From Acididesulfobacillus acetoxydans (GTDB taxonomy: Bacteria > Bacillota > Desulfitobacteriia > Desulfitobacteriales > Desulfitobacteriaceae): a stretch of 64,000 bases of DNA. A program made the translations under genes and the position numbers. Positions 33,632 to 41,601 of this stretch are shown one piece after another. Below the pieces are notes generated by a model, which did no database searches, was not told the DNA's origin, and was given only the letters and a program-made list of their open reading frames with translations. The stretch lies in the NCBI RefSeq assembly GCF_902729405.1, contig NZ_LR746496.1, positions 1,736,001 through 1,800,000 on the forward strand, in the 5' to 3' direction. How positions within the stretch are numbered: the first letter of the stretch is position 1; every line of letters starts with the position of its first letter.

Positions 33632-33683
33632 CGGAGGAGGGGCGGGGGCCCGGCCGATATCAACCGCCCGGCTCGCCCCTCCC
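33632..33683 (-). terminator. Hairpin between livK and livH (attenuating terminator)
   Basis: On the minus strand GGGAGGGGCGAGCCGGGCGG pairs with the G+C-rich CGGCCGGGCCCCCGCCCCTC after a 7-base loop, followed within 6 bases by GTTTTT. The placement between binding-protein and permease genes suits partial termination. Confidence 0.75.
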
Positions 33684-33692
33684 GACGCGGGT

Positions 33693-34853
33693 CTACTGTG
33701 CTGCCGTGAATTTGCCGTTTTTGATTTGCAAAACGATAATGTTGCTCCCTTTCAGAGTTTTTTCGGCCGTAAAATTGATCTTCCCGGCAATGCCCGGAAA
33801 ATCTTTCGTTTCGGCCAGAGCTTTGATGATCGCTTTGCCGTCTGTGCTTCCGGCCTGCTTCAAGGCGTGTGCCATCAGGTTCATCCCGTCATAAGCCAAG
33901 GCGGAATAGTCGCCGGGGCTCTGATGGTATTGAGCTTTGTAGTCGGCGACGAACTGCTTGGCCGCGGGAAGATAGGAGGCGACCGGAGGGGATAAGACAT
34001 AGGTGCCTTCGCCTGCCGGACCGGCTACTTGGATCAGTTTTGGATCGGCGCTTCCGTCTCCCACCGTAATGGGTCCTTTGTAACCGCCTTGGCGCAATTG
34101 TTTAATAAGTAAGCCGCCATCCGCGTAGTAGGCGGTCCAGAAGACCATGTCCGGTTTCTTGGTCCTCAAGGTCGTGACTAGGGAAGAGAAATCCTGTTCT
34201 CCCTTGTTGGTTACTTCATGGGCGACGACGGGGTTGCCGGTGGCTTTCCAGTCCGCTTCCGCCAATCTGGCCAAGTCCGCGGAAAAGGCGTCTCCCTGTT
34301 CGACAATCGCCAGATTCTTTACTCCCAGACTTTTGAAGAGTTCCACCGCTCGTTGCGCCTCATATTCGAGGGTACCGTTAATTTCGAAAGTGTTGCCGGG
34401 ATTTTCCTTGGCAATCTTCGAGGAGTTGGCTGCCGTAATGACAAAGGGAATATTCTTGGCGTTGTAGATGGTCAGCGTGGGTATGACCGCCCCTGAACAA
34501 TAGCCGCCGACGACTGCCACGACCCCTTCCGAAACCAGTTTATTAGCCGCTGCCGTCGCCTGTTGCGGATCACAGGCATCATCTTCGGTCACCGTGACGA
34601 TTTTCTTCCCGTCAACCCCGCCTTTGGCGTTGATTTGGCTGACCGCCAAATTGATGGCGTTTTGCATGTCCTTGCCGAAGGTCGCTTCCGAGCCGGTGAT
34701 GGGCAAGGGTAGACCGATCTTAATTTCCCCGCCGGACGGCTGCTGCCCCCCTGTGCCCGCGGGCGTGTTTCCCCCCTGCGCACCGCATCCGGATAGAATC
34801 AGGGCCAGGGACAAGGCGATTCCCCCGGCCAGACGCATGGATTTTTTGGACAT
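33693..34853 (-). CDS. livK: Branched-chain amino-acid-type ABC transporter binding lipoprotein (LivK-like)
   Basis: 386 aa. Lipoprotein signal peptide with lipobox LILSGCG (Cys near residue 23), then a G/Q-rich linker. The periplasmic-binding fold type I follows (IKIGLPLPITGSEATFGKDM; VAVVGGYCSGAVIPTLTIYN; GDGSADPKLIQVAGPAGEGT). Delivers ligand to LivHM. Members of this family also bind aromatic acids, amides or urea, so leucine/isoleucine/valine is the default rather than proven. Confidence 0.9.
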   Translation of the reverse strand: MSKKSMRLAGGIALSLALILSGCGAQGGNTPAGTGGQQPSGGEIKIGLPLPITGSEATFGKDMQNAINLAVSQINAKGGVDGKKIVTVTEDDACDPQQATAAANKLVSEGVVAVVGGYCSGAVIPTLTIYNAKNIPFVITAANSSKIAKENPGNTFEINGTLEYEAQRAVELFKSLGVKNLAIVEQGDAFSADLARLAEADWKATGNPVVAHEVTNKGEQDFSSLVTTLRTKKPDMVFWTAYYADGGLLIKQLRQGGYKGPITVGDGSADPKLIQVAGPAGEGTYVLSPPVASYLPAAKQFVADYKAQYHQSPGDYSALAYDGMNLMAHALKQAGSTDGKAIIKALAETKDFPGIAGKINFTAEKTLKGSNIIVLQIKNGKFTAAQ

Positions 34854-35382
34854 TCGCTTTCCTCCCTCACTTTTTCCGTGTCTCCCCCAGTGAAAATAAA
34901 CGGTTTGCTCTCACCTCCGGTTTAGACCCTGCCAGGCAAAGGCAAGCAGGGCAAGCAGTGGCCCTAAGAACCTACACACCGGGGACCGTCGTATCCGCAG
35001 GCCAGAAAAGTTCTTGCGGGAAATGACCGAAGGTCGTCCCGACGATCCCTGGAATAATCCCGGCGGGGTTGCAAAACCAGGCCCCAAGCCCGGAGCTGCC
35101 CAGCCTCGCGGGGAAGACGAATCCGGATACCAAATATGTTATGAGCATATGGTCTGACCTTTCTGAGCCGGAAGGATCGGATACGATTCCTCAAAAGATG
35201 AATAAACCAGAGCACAATACAATTGGGAAATATCACAATAGTCGAATTAATAATTTGCTAACGCGGGTCTGCCGCAAGCGGGCGGCCCAATAACCGAAGG
35301 GAAAGGTATTGACGAAGAAGGGCAATGTATTGACGAAGAATGTATAAAAATGAGTGAAGCAAAATCCATATTCACTGCTTGG
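34854..35382 (-). other. Long 5' leader of the liv operon
   Basis: The best promoter for livK lies at 35383-35411, leaving a leader of more than 500 bases with no supported gene. No T-box (no GGTGGNACCGCG-like core) and no recognised riboswitch. It contains a direct repeat GTATTGACGAAGAA (35306-35319, 35327-35340) and several G+C-rich hairpins near 34920-35100. Confidence 0.45.
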
Positions 35383-35411
35383 AGTATATCATCCGTATCT
35401 ACTTTCCGCAA
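35383..35411 (-). promoter_or_regulatory. Promoter of the liv operon within an inverted repeat
   Basis: On the minus strand TTGCGG (35411-35406), a 17-base spacer and TATACT (35388-35383). ATCCGTA (from 35391) and TACGGAT (from about 35432) form an inverted repeat that brackets the -35, a likely operator. Confidence 0.55.
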
Positions 35412-35535
35412 TATTCTTTTTACGGATATACAAAATACCGGGACGGGGCCGGCGAACGCTGCTTGTCGGCCTAAGCAGACCGTGCGGCGTTCGGGTTATG
35501 TGTTATAATTAGGGCGTCTCCTGGAGTAACTCGTT

Positions 35536-35680
35536 TGGCAGAAGCTGAACATCACGACAGTGTCCTGTGGACACTGTCGCCGAACCGCAAGCTTTCAAAG
35601 AATACTTATGCGGCAGGGAATCACTCCCTGTTGCAGAAGTGGGAGTCTCACGAGTGGATGAAAACGAGAGTGTCTCCGGA
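35536..35680 (+). mobile_element. Orphan IS605-type tnpB 3' end (copy C, decayed)
   Basis: Plus-strand sequence GAAGCTGAACATCACGACAG, TGTCC-GGACA hairpin, CGCCGAACCGCAAGCTTTC, then GCAGAAGTGGGAGTCTCACG and TGGATGAAAA. It matches copy B (60771-60945, opposite strand) nearly base for base in the AGCTGAACATCACGA..GTGTCC..GGACAC segment and in the terminal hairpin. The TAG stop of the other copies is CAG here. No complete tnpB is near. The MFS gene starts just beyond it. Confidence 0.5.
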
Positions 35681-35752
35681 AAAGAAAATGCGCGGGTGGC
35701 GGGGTAGCGTCAGGAAAAAGGTGCCGCCTGTGAGAAAGCTGGTCTCCGGAAA

Positions 35753-37042
35753 ATGCCAAAATGCCAAGTCTCAGCCGGTGCCAAAACACGTCTGCCGGCA
35801 ACTCCCCCGGCCCCACGGAGTGCCCCTTGGGGTGTCCTAGGGCTGGTTACTGCGGCCCAGGTTTCTACGGCTTTCATTAGCCTGGGTGTCGCGTCCCTGA
35901 TTCCTTTTTTGGTCAGCGGTCTCAACTTAAGTGCTGCCGAGGCGGGTCTGGTGGGGGGAGCCGTCAACGTGGGAATGACGCCGACAGGTTTTCTGGCCGG
36001 CAGGTTGACGGACATCTACGGAGAAAAGAGAATCCTGATTCTGGCCTGTTTGGGCACAGGATTGGCGATCGTGCTCTCTTCTTTGTCTGCCAGTTTTTCT
36101 TCGCTTTATTTCCTGCTGATTTTTACGGGGTTTTGGGCCGGGGCTGTAACTCCTGCAGCCAGCAGAGCCATTACCAACTGGTTTGGCGCATCCGGACTGG
36201 GATTTGCTCAGAGTGTCAGGCAGTCGGGCATAACGGTGGGGGGACTTTTGGCCGCTTTAATTCTGCCGCGCCTCGCCCTTGCAGCCAATTGGCACGTGGC
36301 ATTAATAAGTGCCGGTGTTTCAGGGGGGTTGGGGGCGTCTTTGGTGCAATGTCTTTACCGGGAACCCCGGCGAAACGTAAGTACAGGGCCGGGCCGGAGC
36401 CCGGACGGCGGCAAGGGCGGCGGTCTGCGCCATCTCGTGCGCGGCAGGAATATCTGGCTGGTCTGCTTTATGGGCCTGTTGTTTGTCGGGGGGCAGTTTT
36501 CTTTACTGACCTATTTACAATTGTATCTCAAGGATAAAGCGGGCATTTCTCTGCACCTTGCCAGTATCTTTCTCTCTTTGGTGATTTTAGCCGGGGTCTT
36601 GGGCAGGATATTCTGGGGCGCCTTGAGTGACAGGGCCTTTCATGGCGCCAGGCGGCCGGTTTTGACCGTCATCGGGAGCAGCGCTGCCGCTATGGCTTTG
36701 GGCATGCTCTTGGTTTCTAGGGTTACGCCGCTTTGGTTGCTGGCGCTCATGACTTTTATTTTAGGCTTCACCGCCATGGGCTGGAATGGAGTCTATGTCA
36801 CTTTGCTTTCAGAATTGCCGGGGGATCGGAACAATTCGGCGACGACGGTAGGAATCGGGATTAGTTTCATGCAACTCGGCGTCTTAATTATACCGCCCTC
36901 TTTCGGATTCCTGGTCGATGTCAGGCATAATTACCGAACCAGCTGGATTTTGCTGTCTTGTGTGATGCTGGCGGGAACGATTCTCATCCGGGGAGTACGC
37001 GAAGGAACCCGTTCTGGCACTGTCGGAAGGGCAGAGGGCTGA
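35753..37042 (+). CDS. Major facilitator superfamily transporter
   Basis: 429 aa with 12 predicted helices. The A-motif between helices 2 and 3 is GFLAGRLTDIYGEKRILIL near residue 80, and its echo in the second half is LGRIFWGALSDRAFHGARR near 285. The PAASRAITNWFG stretch resembles the cyanate/nitrite/oxalate-type MFS groups, but the substrate cannot be read. The N-terminal ~25 residues are proline-rich and may not all be real, since the ribosome site before ATG 35753 (CCGGAAA) is weak. Single gene, between a tnpB relic and a hypothetical gene. Confidence 0.8.
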   Translation: MPKCQVSAGAKTRLPATPPAPRSAPWGVLGLVTAAQVSTAFISLGVASLIPFLVSGLNLSAAEAGLVGGAVNVGMTPTGFLAGRLTDIYGEKRILILACLGTGLAIVLSSLSASFSSLYFLLIFTGFWAGAVTPAASRAITNWFGASGLGFAQSVRQSGITVGGLLAALILPRLALAANWHVALISAGVSGGLGASLVQCLYREPRRNVSTGPGRSPDGGKGGGLRHLVRGRNIWLVCFMGLLFVGGQFSLLTYLQLYLKDKAGISLHLASIFLSLVILAGVLGRIFWGALSDRAFHGARRPVLTVIGSSAAAMALGMLLVSRVTPLWLLALMTFILGFTAMGWNGVYVTLLSELPGDRNNSATTVGIGISFMQLGVLIIPPSFGFLVDVRHNYRTSWILLSCVMLAGTILIRGVREGTRSGTVGRAEG

Positions 37043-37160
37043 GCGGAGCCGGGAAGCCCGTTCGAGACTGCCGCGAGGTCATTTCCGGCGGAGCAAAGCG
37101 CCAGGCAGACGGGCCGGAAATCCATTCGGAGCCGCGGTACAGTGATCCGCGGCCGGCCGA

Positions 37161-37200
37161 AGCCGTATAATCCAGGGCAAAGCCGTATAATCCAGGGCAA
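37161..37200. repeat. 20-bp tandem duplication
   Basis: AGCCGTATAATCCAGGGCAA occurs twice in direct succession (37161-37180, 37181-37200) in the gap before the next gene. Confidence 0.95.
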
Positions 37201-37268
37201 ATATGGAAGGAATAGAGTAAAGCGTCCATACATAAGGTGAGGTAAGAACTCCGCCAGGGGGGCCGACC

Positions 37269-37931
37269 ATGAAGAAAAAGGGCTTGTTAACACTTATCGT
37301 TATCGGGATCGTGCTTTTGGGGTGGCTTGGGGTGCGTCTGCTTGGCAGGCCGGCTCCCCAGGAATTGGTCGCGCACGGCTTGGAACGGCTTAACGGAGCG
37401 GCCTCTTTCCGCTACAGCATGACCGAGCACCAGTGGATTGACGGCAAGGAGCGGACCCTGACGCAGATTCAAGGAGAAAAGGACGGTGGGAACAGCCATA
37501 TTTCAGGTCAACTTGTCGGCAGCAACGTGGACATGATTTTAGCCGGAGGAGCATTTTACAACCAAGATCCGTTCAGCAAGAAATGGGTGCGTTTTGTCAA
37601 CACCCCTGGCGCGGAGAAGGTTTTCCTGGCGGAGCTCGATCCCCTATCTTCGCTCCAATTGAAGGAGCTCGGCGAGGTGGTGCTTAAGGGCCAAGAGAAA
37701 CTGGGCGGTGTTCCGGTTTGGGTTTGCCAACTCAGGCCGACGGTTCAAGATCAGGTAATGGAAGAATTCTGGCAGGATTTCGCCTATACCCTGTATATCC
37801 GCAAGTCCGACGGGATGATCGTGAAAGCGGCCATAGAAGCGAAGAGTAAGGCGAAGTCCGAGGTGATGCATTTGACCCTTCAATTTGCGGATTTCGGTCA
37901 GAAGTTCAAGATTCAGCCGCCTAACGTGTGA
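37269..37931 (+). CDS. Membrane-anchored hypothetical protein (possible LppX/LolA-like fold)
   Basis: 220 aa. One N-terminal hydrophobic helix (residues ~5-25, no lipobox) followed by an extracytoplasmic domain rich in beta-strand pattern (ASFRYSMTEHQWIDGKERTL; NSHISGQLVGSNVDMILAGG; YTLYIRKSDGMIVKAAIEA). The alternation of 'test for a substrate, measure binding' residues resembles DUF6612/LppX-type lipid-binding domains but no family was recognised with confidence. Possibly in one transcript with the upstream MFS gene, though 226 bases separate them. Confidence 0.6.
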   Translation: MKKKGLLTLIVIGIVLLGWLGVRLLGRPAPQELVAHGLERLNGAASFRYSMTEHQWIDGKERTLTQIQGEKDGGNSHISGQLVGSNVDMILAGGAFYNQDPFSKKWVRFVNTPGAEKVFLAELDPLSSLQLKELGEVVLKGQEKLGGVPVWVCQLRPTVQDQVMEEFWQDFAYTLYIRKSDGMIVKAAIEAKSKAKSEVMHLTLQFADFGQKFKIQPPNV

Positions 37932-38120
37932 AAAGGATAGCTTCTTCCACAGCATGGGAACTTAGTCAAAGTAGAACCTTACGAATAAGCATGACATTCG
38001 GGAAAGGAACTTAGTTTTTTCGCACAGAGCCGAAAGAGGCTTTCAAGTGTCAGACTCGAGATGAGAGTAGTTGTAAAGTACTGGAACATTATTCGAAAGG
38101 AAGTTATTGAAAAACGAGGA

Positions 38121-38156
38121 GAAAGAGGGCGCTCGTTGAGACGAACGTCCTCTTTC
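38121..38156. terminator. Hairpin after the anchored hypothetical gene
   Basis: GAAAGAGGGCGCTCG pairs with CGAACGTCCTCTTTC (13 of 15 positions, plus one wobble). It lies between convergent genes and may terminate from either side. Confidence 0.5.
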
Positions 38157-38235
38157 CTGCGTCTAGGCACGCCCGGCCAAGGAGGGGCGGTATTCTGGGT
38201 CCGTAGAAGATGACCCTCCTGCCCAGTTCTTTCAG

Positions 38236-38305
38236 CAGGCTGATATTTTCGAGGCCAGGGTTTTCGAGGCCAGGGTTTTCGAGGCTAGGGTTTTCGAGGC
38301 TGATA
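38236..38305. repeat. 15-bp minisatellite, about 5 units
   Basis: Units of GAGGCCAGGGTTTTC (twice exact), with CAGGCTGATATTTTC before and GAGGCTAGGGTTTTC plus a decayed unit after. The unit shares GCTAGGGTTTTC-like sequence and the 15-base period with the array at 28801-29035. Confidence 0.9.
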
Positions 38306-38323
38306 AAGCGTTTCGTGTGCGGA

Positions 38324-38366
38324 TTTTATCCAAACCGTAAGTGGGAGTCTTACGATTTGGATAAAA
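38324..38366. repeat. Long near-perfect palindrome with a tnpB-end-like loop
   Basis: TTTTATCCAAACCGTAAG and CTTACGATTTGGATAAAA flank TGGGAGT. The AAGTGGGAGTCTTACG part resembles the terminal hairpin of the orphan tnpB ends, so this may be a fourth, minimal relic. It lies between the repeats and the yoeB stop codon. Confidence 0.6.
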
Positions 38367-38380
38367 AAATCTCGTTGTAT

Positions 38381-38635
38381 TCAATAATGTCCTCGACAAC
38401 TTACAATATTTATATTTTTATCATCCAGCGAATATATTAATCTGTGCTCTTCGGTAATCCTTCTACTCCAAAATCCCGATAGCTCATGCTTCAAGCCCTC
38501 AGGTTTGCCGATACCGGTATTCCCGTTTCGTTCAATATCCCTAAGCAAATCATTTATTCTTTTTAAAACCTTTTTATCCTCAGTCTGCCAGTAAAGATAT
38601 TCTTCCCATGCTATCTTTGTAAAGATTTTATTCAT
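38381..38635 (-). CDS. yoeB: YoeB-family toxin (ribosome-dependent mRNA interferase)
   Basis: 84 aa RelE-superfamily toxin that cuts mRNA in the ribosomal A site. The YoeB pattern is complete: FTKIAWEEYLYWQTEDKKVL at the N-terminus, GIGKPEGLKHELSGFWSRRI in the middle (catalytic Glu/Arg region) and EHRLIYSLDD with a terminal SCRGHY, giving the conserved His-Tyr end. Overlaps the antitoxin gene by 8 bases. AT-rich against its surroundings, consistent with acquisition by transfer. Confidence 0.95.
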   Translation of the reverse strand: MNKIFTKIAWEEYLYWQTEDKKVLKRINDLLRDIERNGNTGIGKPEGLKHELSGFWSRRITEEHRLIYSLDDKNINIVSCRGHY

Positions 38636-38882
38636 CCAGGAAATCCGCCTTTACTACTTCTCTCGCCTTTAGCTCTTCAATAGATTTTAAAAGCTTCTTA
38701 TAGTATTCCGGATCACTTCTAACATAGAGGTTTTCCATAAGATTGTTATACTCCGCTTCAGATAGCAATACAACATTTCCACCGCTTTTTCGCGTTACAA
38801 TAATTGTTTCAAAATCATTATTAGCGTAGTCACAGAACTTTTTTAAGTCATTTCTTAATGTTGAATAATTAACTGCCAGCAT
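38628..38882 (-). CDS. yefM: YefM-family antitoxin
   Basis: 84 aa Phd/YefM antitoxin. LAVNYSTLRNDLKKFCDYAN at the N-terminus forms the dimer/DNA-binding part; TIIVTRKSGGNVVLLSEAEY and NLMENLYV are the family core. The C-terminal half wraps the toxin. ATG 38882 has GGGGGTG 7 bases upstream. The promoter and three TGTACA operator cores stand immediately before it, so the pair should be autoregulated. Confidence 0.95.
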   Translation of the reverse strand: MLAVNYSTLRNDLKKFCDYANNDFETIIVTRKSGGNVVLLSEAEYNNLMENLYVRSDPEYYKKLLKSIEELKAREVVKADFLDE

Positions 38883-38896
38883 TGCAAAACACCCCC

Positions 38897-38926
38897 TGTA
38901 CAGAATATTGTACAGTATATTGTACA
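38897..38926. promoter_or_regulatory. YefM operator: three TGTACA cores 12 bases apart
   Basis: TGTACA at 38897-38902, 38909-38914 and 38921-38926, each starting exactly 12 bases after the last. TGTACA is the known core of the E. coli YefM operator. The third overlaps the -10 of the promoter. Confidence 0.85.
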
Positions 38927-38947
38927 ATATAATTGATAGATATGCAA
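38919..38947 (-). promoter_or_regulatory. Promoter of the toxin-antitoxin operon
   Basis: On the minus strand TTGCAT (38947-38942), a 17-base spacer and TACAAT (38924-38919), overlapping the TGTACA at 38921. Confidence 0.65.
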
Positions 38948-38997
38948 GGCTATTTGACGCTCACCAGACTGAGATAGAGGCTGAGTTGCGAGGCAGA

Positions 38998-39075
38998 CCT
39001 TGGATAAACCGAGGCCTTAGATAAGCGGACTTTCGATAAGCTGAGACTTTTGATAAGCCGAGGCCCTGGGTTCTT
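38998..39075. repeat. Degenerate short tandem repeat upstream of hpt
   Basis: Three to four units of about 16-17 bases around GATAAGCBGAGRCTTT (near 39002, 39016, 39034 and 39051). No gene is here; it continues the habit of intergenic minisatellites in this window. Confidence 0.5.
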
Positions 39076-39081
39076 TGACTC

Positions 39082-39115
39082 CGGACTTTTAGGCGTGCAC
39101 TTGGGGGAATGTTCG
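39082..39115. promoter_or_regulatory. PurBox-like pair upstream of hpt-guaA
   Basis: CGGA (39082-39085, one mismatch to CGAA) and an AATGTTCGAAAA block with TTCG at 39112-39115, separated by exactly 26 bases, as in Bacillus-type PurR sites. Less perfect than the site before purE. Confidence 0.45.
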
Positions 39116-39123
39116 AAAACGGT

Positions 39124-39152
39124 TTGACGCTCACCTGACCCTTTGATATAAT
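39124..39152 (+). promoter_or_regulatory. Sigma-A promoter of hpt-guaA
   Basis: TTGACG (39124-39129), 17-base spacer, TATAAT (39147-39152). A near-consensus promoter, 80 bases before the hpt start. Confidence 0.85.
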
Positions 39153-39232
39153 TTCCAGCATAGGCCGATGTTGCCGGCACGGCACCTGTGAGTCGTGTAA
39201 CGTGGTCATGCTTACTGGAGGTAGGGAAAGTG

Positions 39233-39772
39233 ATGGAAAACGACATCGCGCGGGTTTTAGTTACCAACGAGGAGTTAAAGAGCCGCATTGCCGAGCTGGG
39301 AGCGGAAATCACCAGGGACTACGCGGGAAAAGAGTTATTGGTCCTTGGCATTCTCAAAGGCGCGGTTCTCTTTATGGCCGATCTTGTCCGGGAAATTAGG
39401 CTGCCTTTAACCTTTGATTTTCTGGCCGTTTCCAGCTATGGGGCATCGACGAGCTCCTCGGGGGTGGTTCGGATTCTGAAAGATGTGGAGCGTAGTGTCG
39501 AAGGGGTTCATATCCTCATTGCGGAGGACATTGTAGATACGGGTCTTACCCTCAAGTATCTCAAAGAGAATTTGTATCGGCGCCACCCCGAGAGTGTAAA
39601 AGTGGTAACTCTTTTGGACAAACCCGGGCGCAGGAAGGTGGAGGTCGTTCCGGACTATAACGGGTTTGTCATTCCGGACGAATTTGTCGTCGGCTTCGGG
39701 CTGGACTTTGGGGAAAAATACCGCAATCTCCCCTACGTCGCGGTTCTCAAGCCCTCAGCCTACGAAGTCTGA
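39233..39772 (+). CDS. hpt: Hypoxanthine phosphoribosyltransferase
   Basis: About 179 aa. Converts hypoxanthine (and usually guanine) with PRPP to IMP/GMP. The PRPP-binding loop reads VHILIAEDIVDTGLTLKYL near residue 95; LLVLGILKGAVLFMADLVRE near 35 and DEFVVGFGLDFGEKYRNLPY near 150 are the other family blocks. ATG 39233 (or GTG 39230) follows GGAGG. In tandem with guaA, 29 bases apart: salvage and GMP synthesis are co-regulated. Confidence 0.95.
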   Translation: MENDIARVLVTNEELKSRIAELGAEITRDYAGKELLVLGILKGAVLFMADLVREIRLPLTFDFLAVSSYGASTSSSGVVRILKDVERSVEGVHILIAEDIVDTGLTLKYLKENLYRRHPESVKVVTLLDKPGRRKVEVVPDYNGFVIPDEFVVGFGLDFGEKYRNLPYVAVLKPSAYEV

Positions 39773-39801
39773 GGGTCGGTGGGTAATCTGGAGAGAATGG
39801 T

Positions 39802-41343
39802 GTGAAAGACATGACCGAGGAAGTCGTATTGGTGCTCGATTTCGGCGGACAATACAATCAGTTGATCGCCCGTCGGGTGCGGGAAGCTCGCGTTTATTCC
39901 GAAATGATATCTTATAAGACCCCGGTTGAGGAGATCCGTTCCCGTCATCCGAAAGGCCTCATCTTCTCGGGCGGGCCGGCTAGCGTCAGGCAGGAAGGGG
40001 CGCCTCAGGTGGATCCCCGGATTTATCAACTCGGGATTCCCATTTTGGGGATTTGTTACGGGATGCAGCTCATGGCAGTTCAGCTGGGCGGTAAAGTGGA
40101 AGCCCCCCGCCTGCGGGAATACGGGAGGACAGAGATTGAGATTGTGCGCGAGAGCGGGTTGTGGCAGGGGCTGGGCGGAGTCAGGCAGTGCTGGATGAGC
40201 CACGGGGATGCGGTAGTCCGGCTGCCCGAAGGGTTTGAGACGGCGGCTAAGACGGGGCACACACCGGTCGCCGCCATGTTTGATCAAACCCGAAGTTTTT
40301 ATGGGGTGCAATTTCATCCGGAAGTCAGGCATACGCCGGACGGGCAGCGCATCTTGGAGCAATTTCTCTATGACGTCTGCGGCTGCAGTGGGGATTGGAC
40401 GATGGAGTCCTTCATCGAAGCCCAGGTCAGCGAGATCAGGAAGCGGGTGGGAAAGCGCAAAGTGCTCTGCGCCCTGAGCGGAGGTGTGGATTCCTCGGTG
40501 GCGGCGGTCCTCGTGCACAGGGCGGTCGGGGAGCAATTAACCTGTGTCTTTGTTGACCACGGGTTCATGCGTAAAAACGAGGCCGAGTCCGTAAAGAAAG
40601 TCTTCTCGCAAAAATTTCGTCTCAACCTGATCTTTATTGATGCCCGGCAGCGTTTCCTGGACAAAGTCGGCGGCGTGAGCGACCCTGAGGCGAAGCGCAA
40701 GGCCATAGGCCACGAGTTTATCCGGCTCTTTGAAGATGAGGCTCGCAAACTCGGGCAGGTCGATTTTCTCGTTCAGGGGACCCTTTATCCCGATATCGTA
40801 GAGAGCGGAACCGATACGGCAGAAACGATTAAAAGTCATCACAATGTGGGGGGCCTCCCGGAAGACATGGAGTTTGAGCTTATTGAGCCCCTGCGCCTGC
40901 TGTTTAAAGACGAGGTGCGTAAAGTCGGCCTGAGTCTGGGCCTACCGGAAGAGGTCGTTTGGCGTCAGCCCTTTCCGGGTCCGGGTTTGGCCATCCGTAT
41001 TTTGGGCGAAGTTACGGAGGAAAAACTGGAAATCGTGCGGGAAGCGGATGCCGTGATTCTGGAGGAAATCACTGGGGCGGGGCTGTACCGGGAAGTCTGG
41101 CAGTCCTTTGCCGTACTTCCTTCGGTTCACAGTGTGGGAGTCATGGGAGACGGGAGGACCTACGCTTATCCCATTGTTTTGCGCGCGGTGACAAGTGAAG
41201 ACGCCATGACGGCTGACTGGGCCAGGCTCCCTTATGAACTTCTGGAGCGCATCTCCACGCGCATTGTTAATGAAGTATCCGGGGTGAACCGGGTTGTCTA
41301 CGATATCACGACTAAGCCGCCGGGGACCATAGAATGGGAATGA
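39802..41343 (+). CDS. guaA: GMP synthase (glutamine-hydrolysing)
   Basis: 513 aa, full length. Makes GMP from XMP, ATP and glutamine. The glutamine amidotransferase domain (residues ~5-195) has the nucleophile elbow [10 protein letters not shown] and the [14 protein letters not shown] histidine/glutamate pair. The ATP pyrophosphatase domain starts with the P-loop [13 protein letters not shown] near 225, and the dimerisation domain ends [14 protein letters not shown] 39802 has GGAGAG 6 bases upstream; ATG 39811 is too distant. A strong terminator follows directly. Confidence 0.97.
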   Translation: MKDMTEEVVLVLDFGGQYNQLIARRVREARVYSEMISYKTPVEEIRSRHPKGLIFSGGPASVRQEGAPQVDPRIYQLGIPILGICYGMQLMAVQLGGKVEAPRLREYGRTEIEIVRESGLWQGLGGVRQCWMSHGDAVVRLPEGFETAAKTGHTPVAAMFDQTRSFYGVQFHPEVRHTPDGQRILEQFLYDVCGCSGDWTMESFIEAQVSEIRKRVGKRKVLCALSGGVDSSVAAVLVHRAVGEQLTCVFVDHGFMRKNEAESVKKVFSQKFRLNLIFIDARQRFLDKVGGVSDPEAKRKAIGHEFIRLFEDEARKLGQVDFLVQGTLYPDIVESGTDTAETIKSHHNVGGLPEDMEFELIEPLRLLFKDEVRKVGLSLGLPEEVVWRQPFPGPGLAIRILGEVTEEKLEIVREADAVILEEITGAGLYREVWQSFAVLPSVHSVGVMGDGRTYAYPIVLRAVTSEDAMTADWARLPYELLERISTRIVNEVSGVNRVVYDITTKPPGTIEWE

Positions 41344-41349
41344 GTACGG

Positions 41350-41391
41350 AAGCCCCCCAACCCTTGGTAAATCAAGGGTTGGGGGGCTTTG
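41350..41391 (+). terminator. Rho-independent terminator after guaA
   Basis: AGCCCCCCAACCCTTG pairs perfectly with CAAGGGTTGGGGGGCT around GTAAAT, followed by TT. It ends the hpt-guaA unit 7 bases after the guaA stop. Confidence 0.9.
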
Positions 41392-41601
41392 CCCTTAGAA
41401 TACGCAAGGCACCCGGGGTAATGCCGCACCTTGCTAAGATGGCCCTGACTTGGGTACAATGAGAGTGAGGCAGGACTGAAGCCCGCTGGGAACGGGGGAC
41501 TGAACTTTAGTCCGTCGGGAACGGAGGAAGAACGCGGTTTGTGGGGAACGGAGTGGAACTTGATCCGTTCGTATCTAAGATAGATTTTCGAGGTGCAGTC
41601 A

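Noticed and set aside
34854-35382. T-box in the liv leader
   Set aside because: No TGGNACCGCG-type antiterminator sequence on the minus strand.
38324-38366. Terminator of yoeB
   Set aside because: On the minus strand the hairpin is followed by AAAATCC, not a T-run; on the plus strand A-rich sequence follows. Kept as a repeat.
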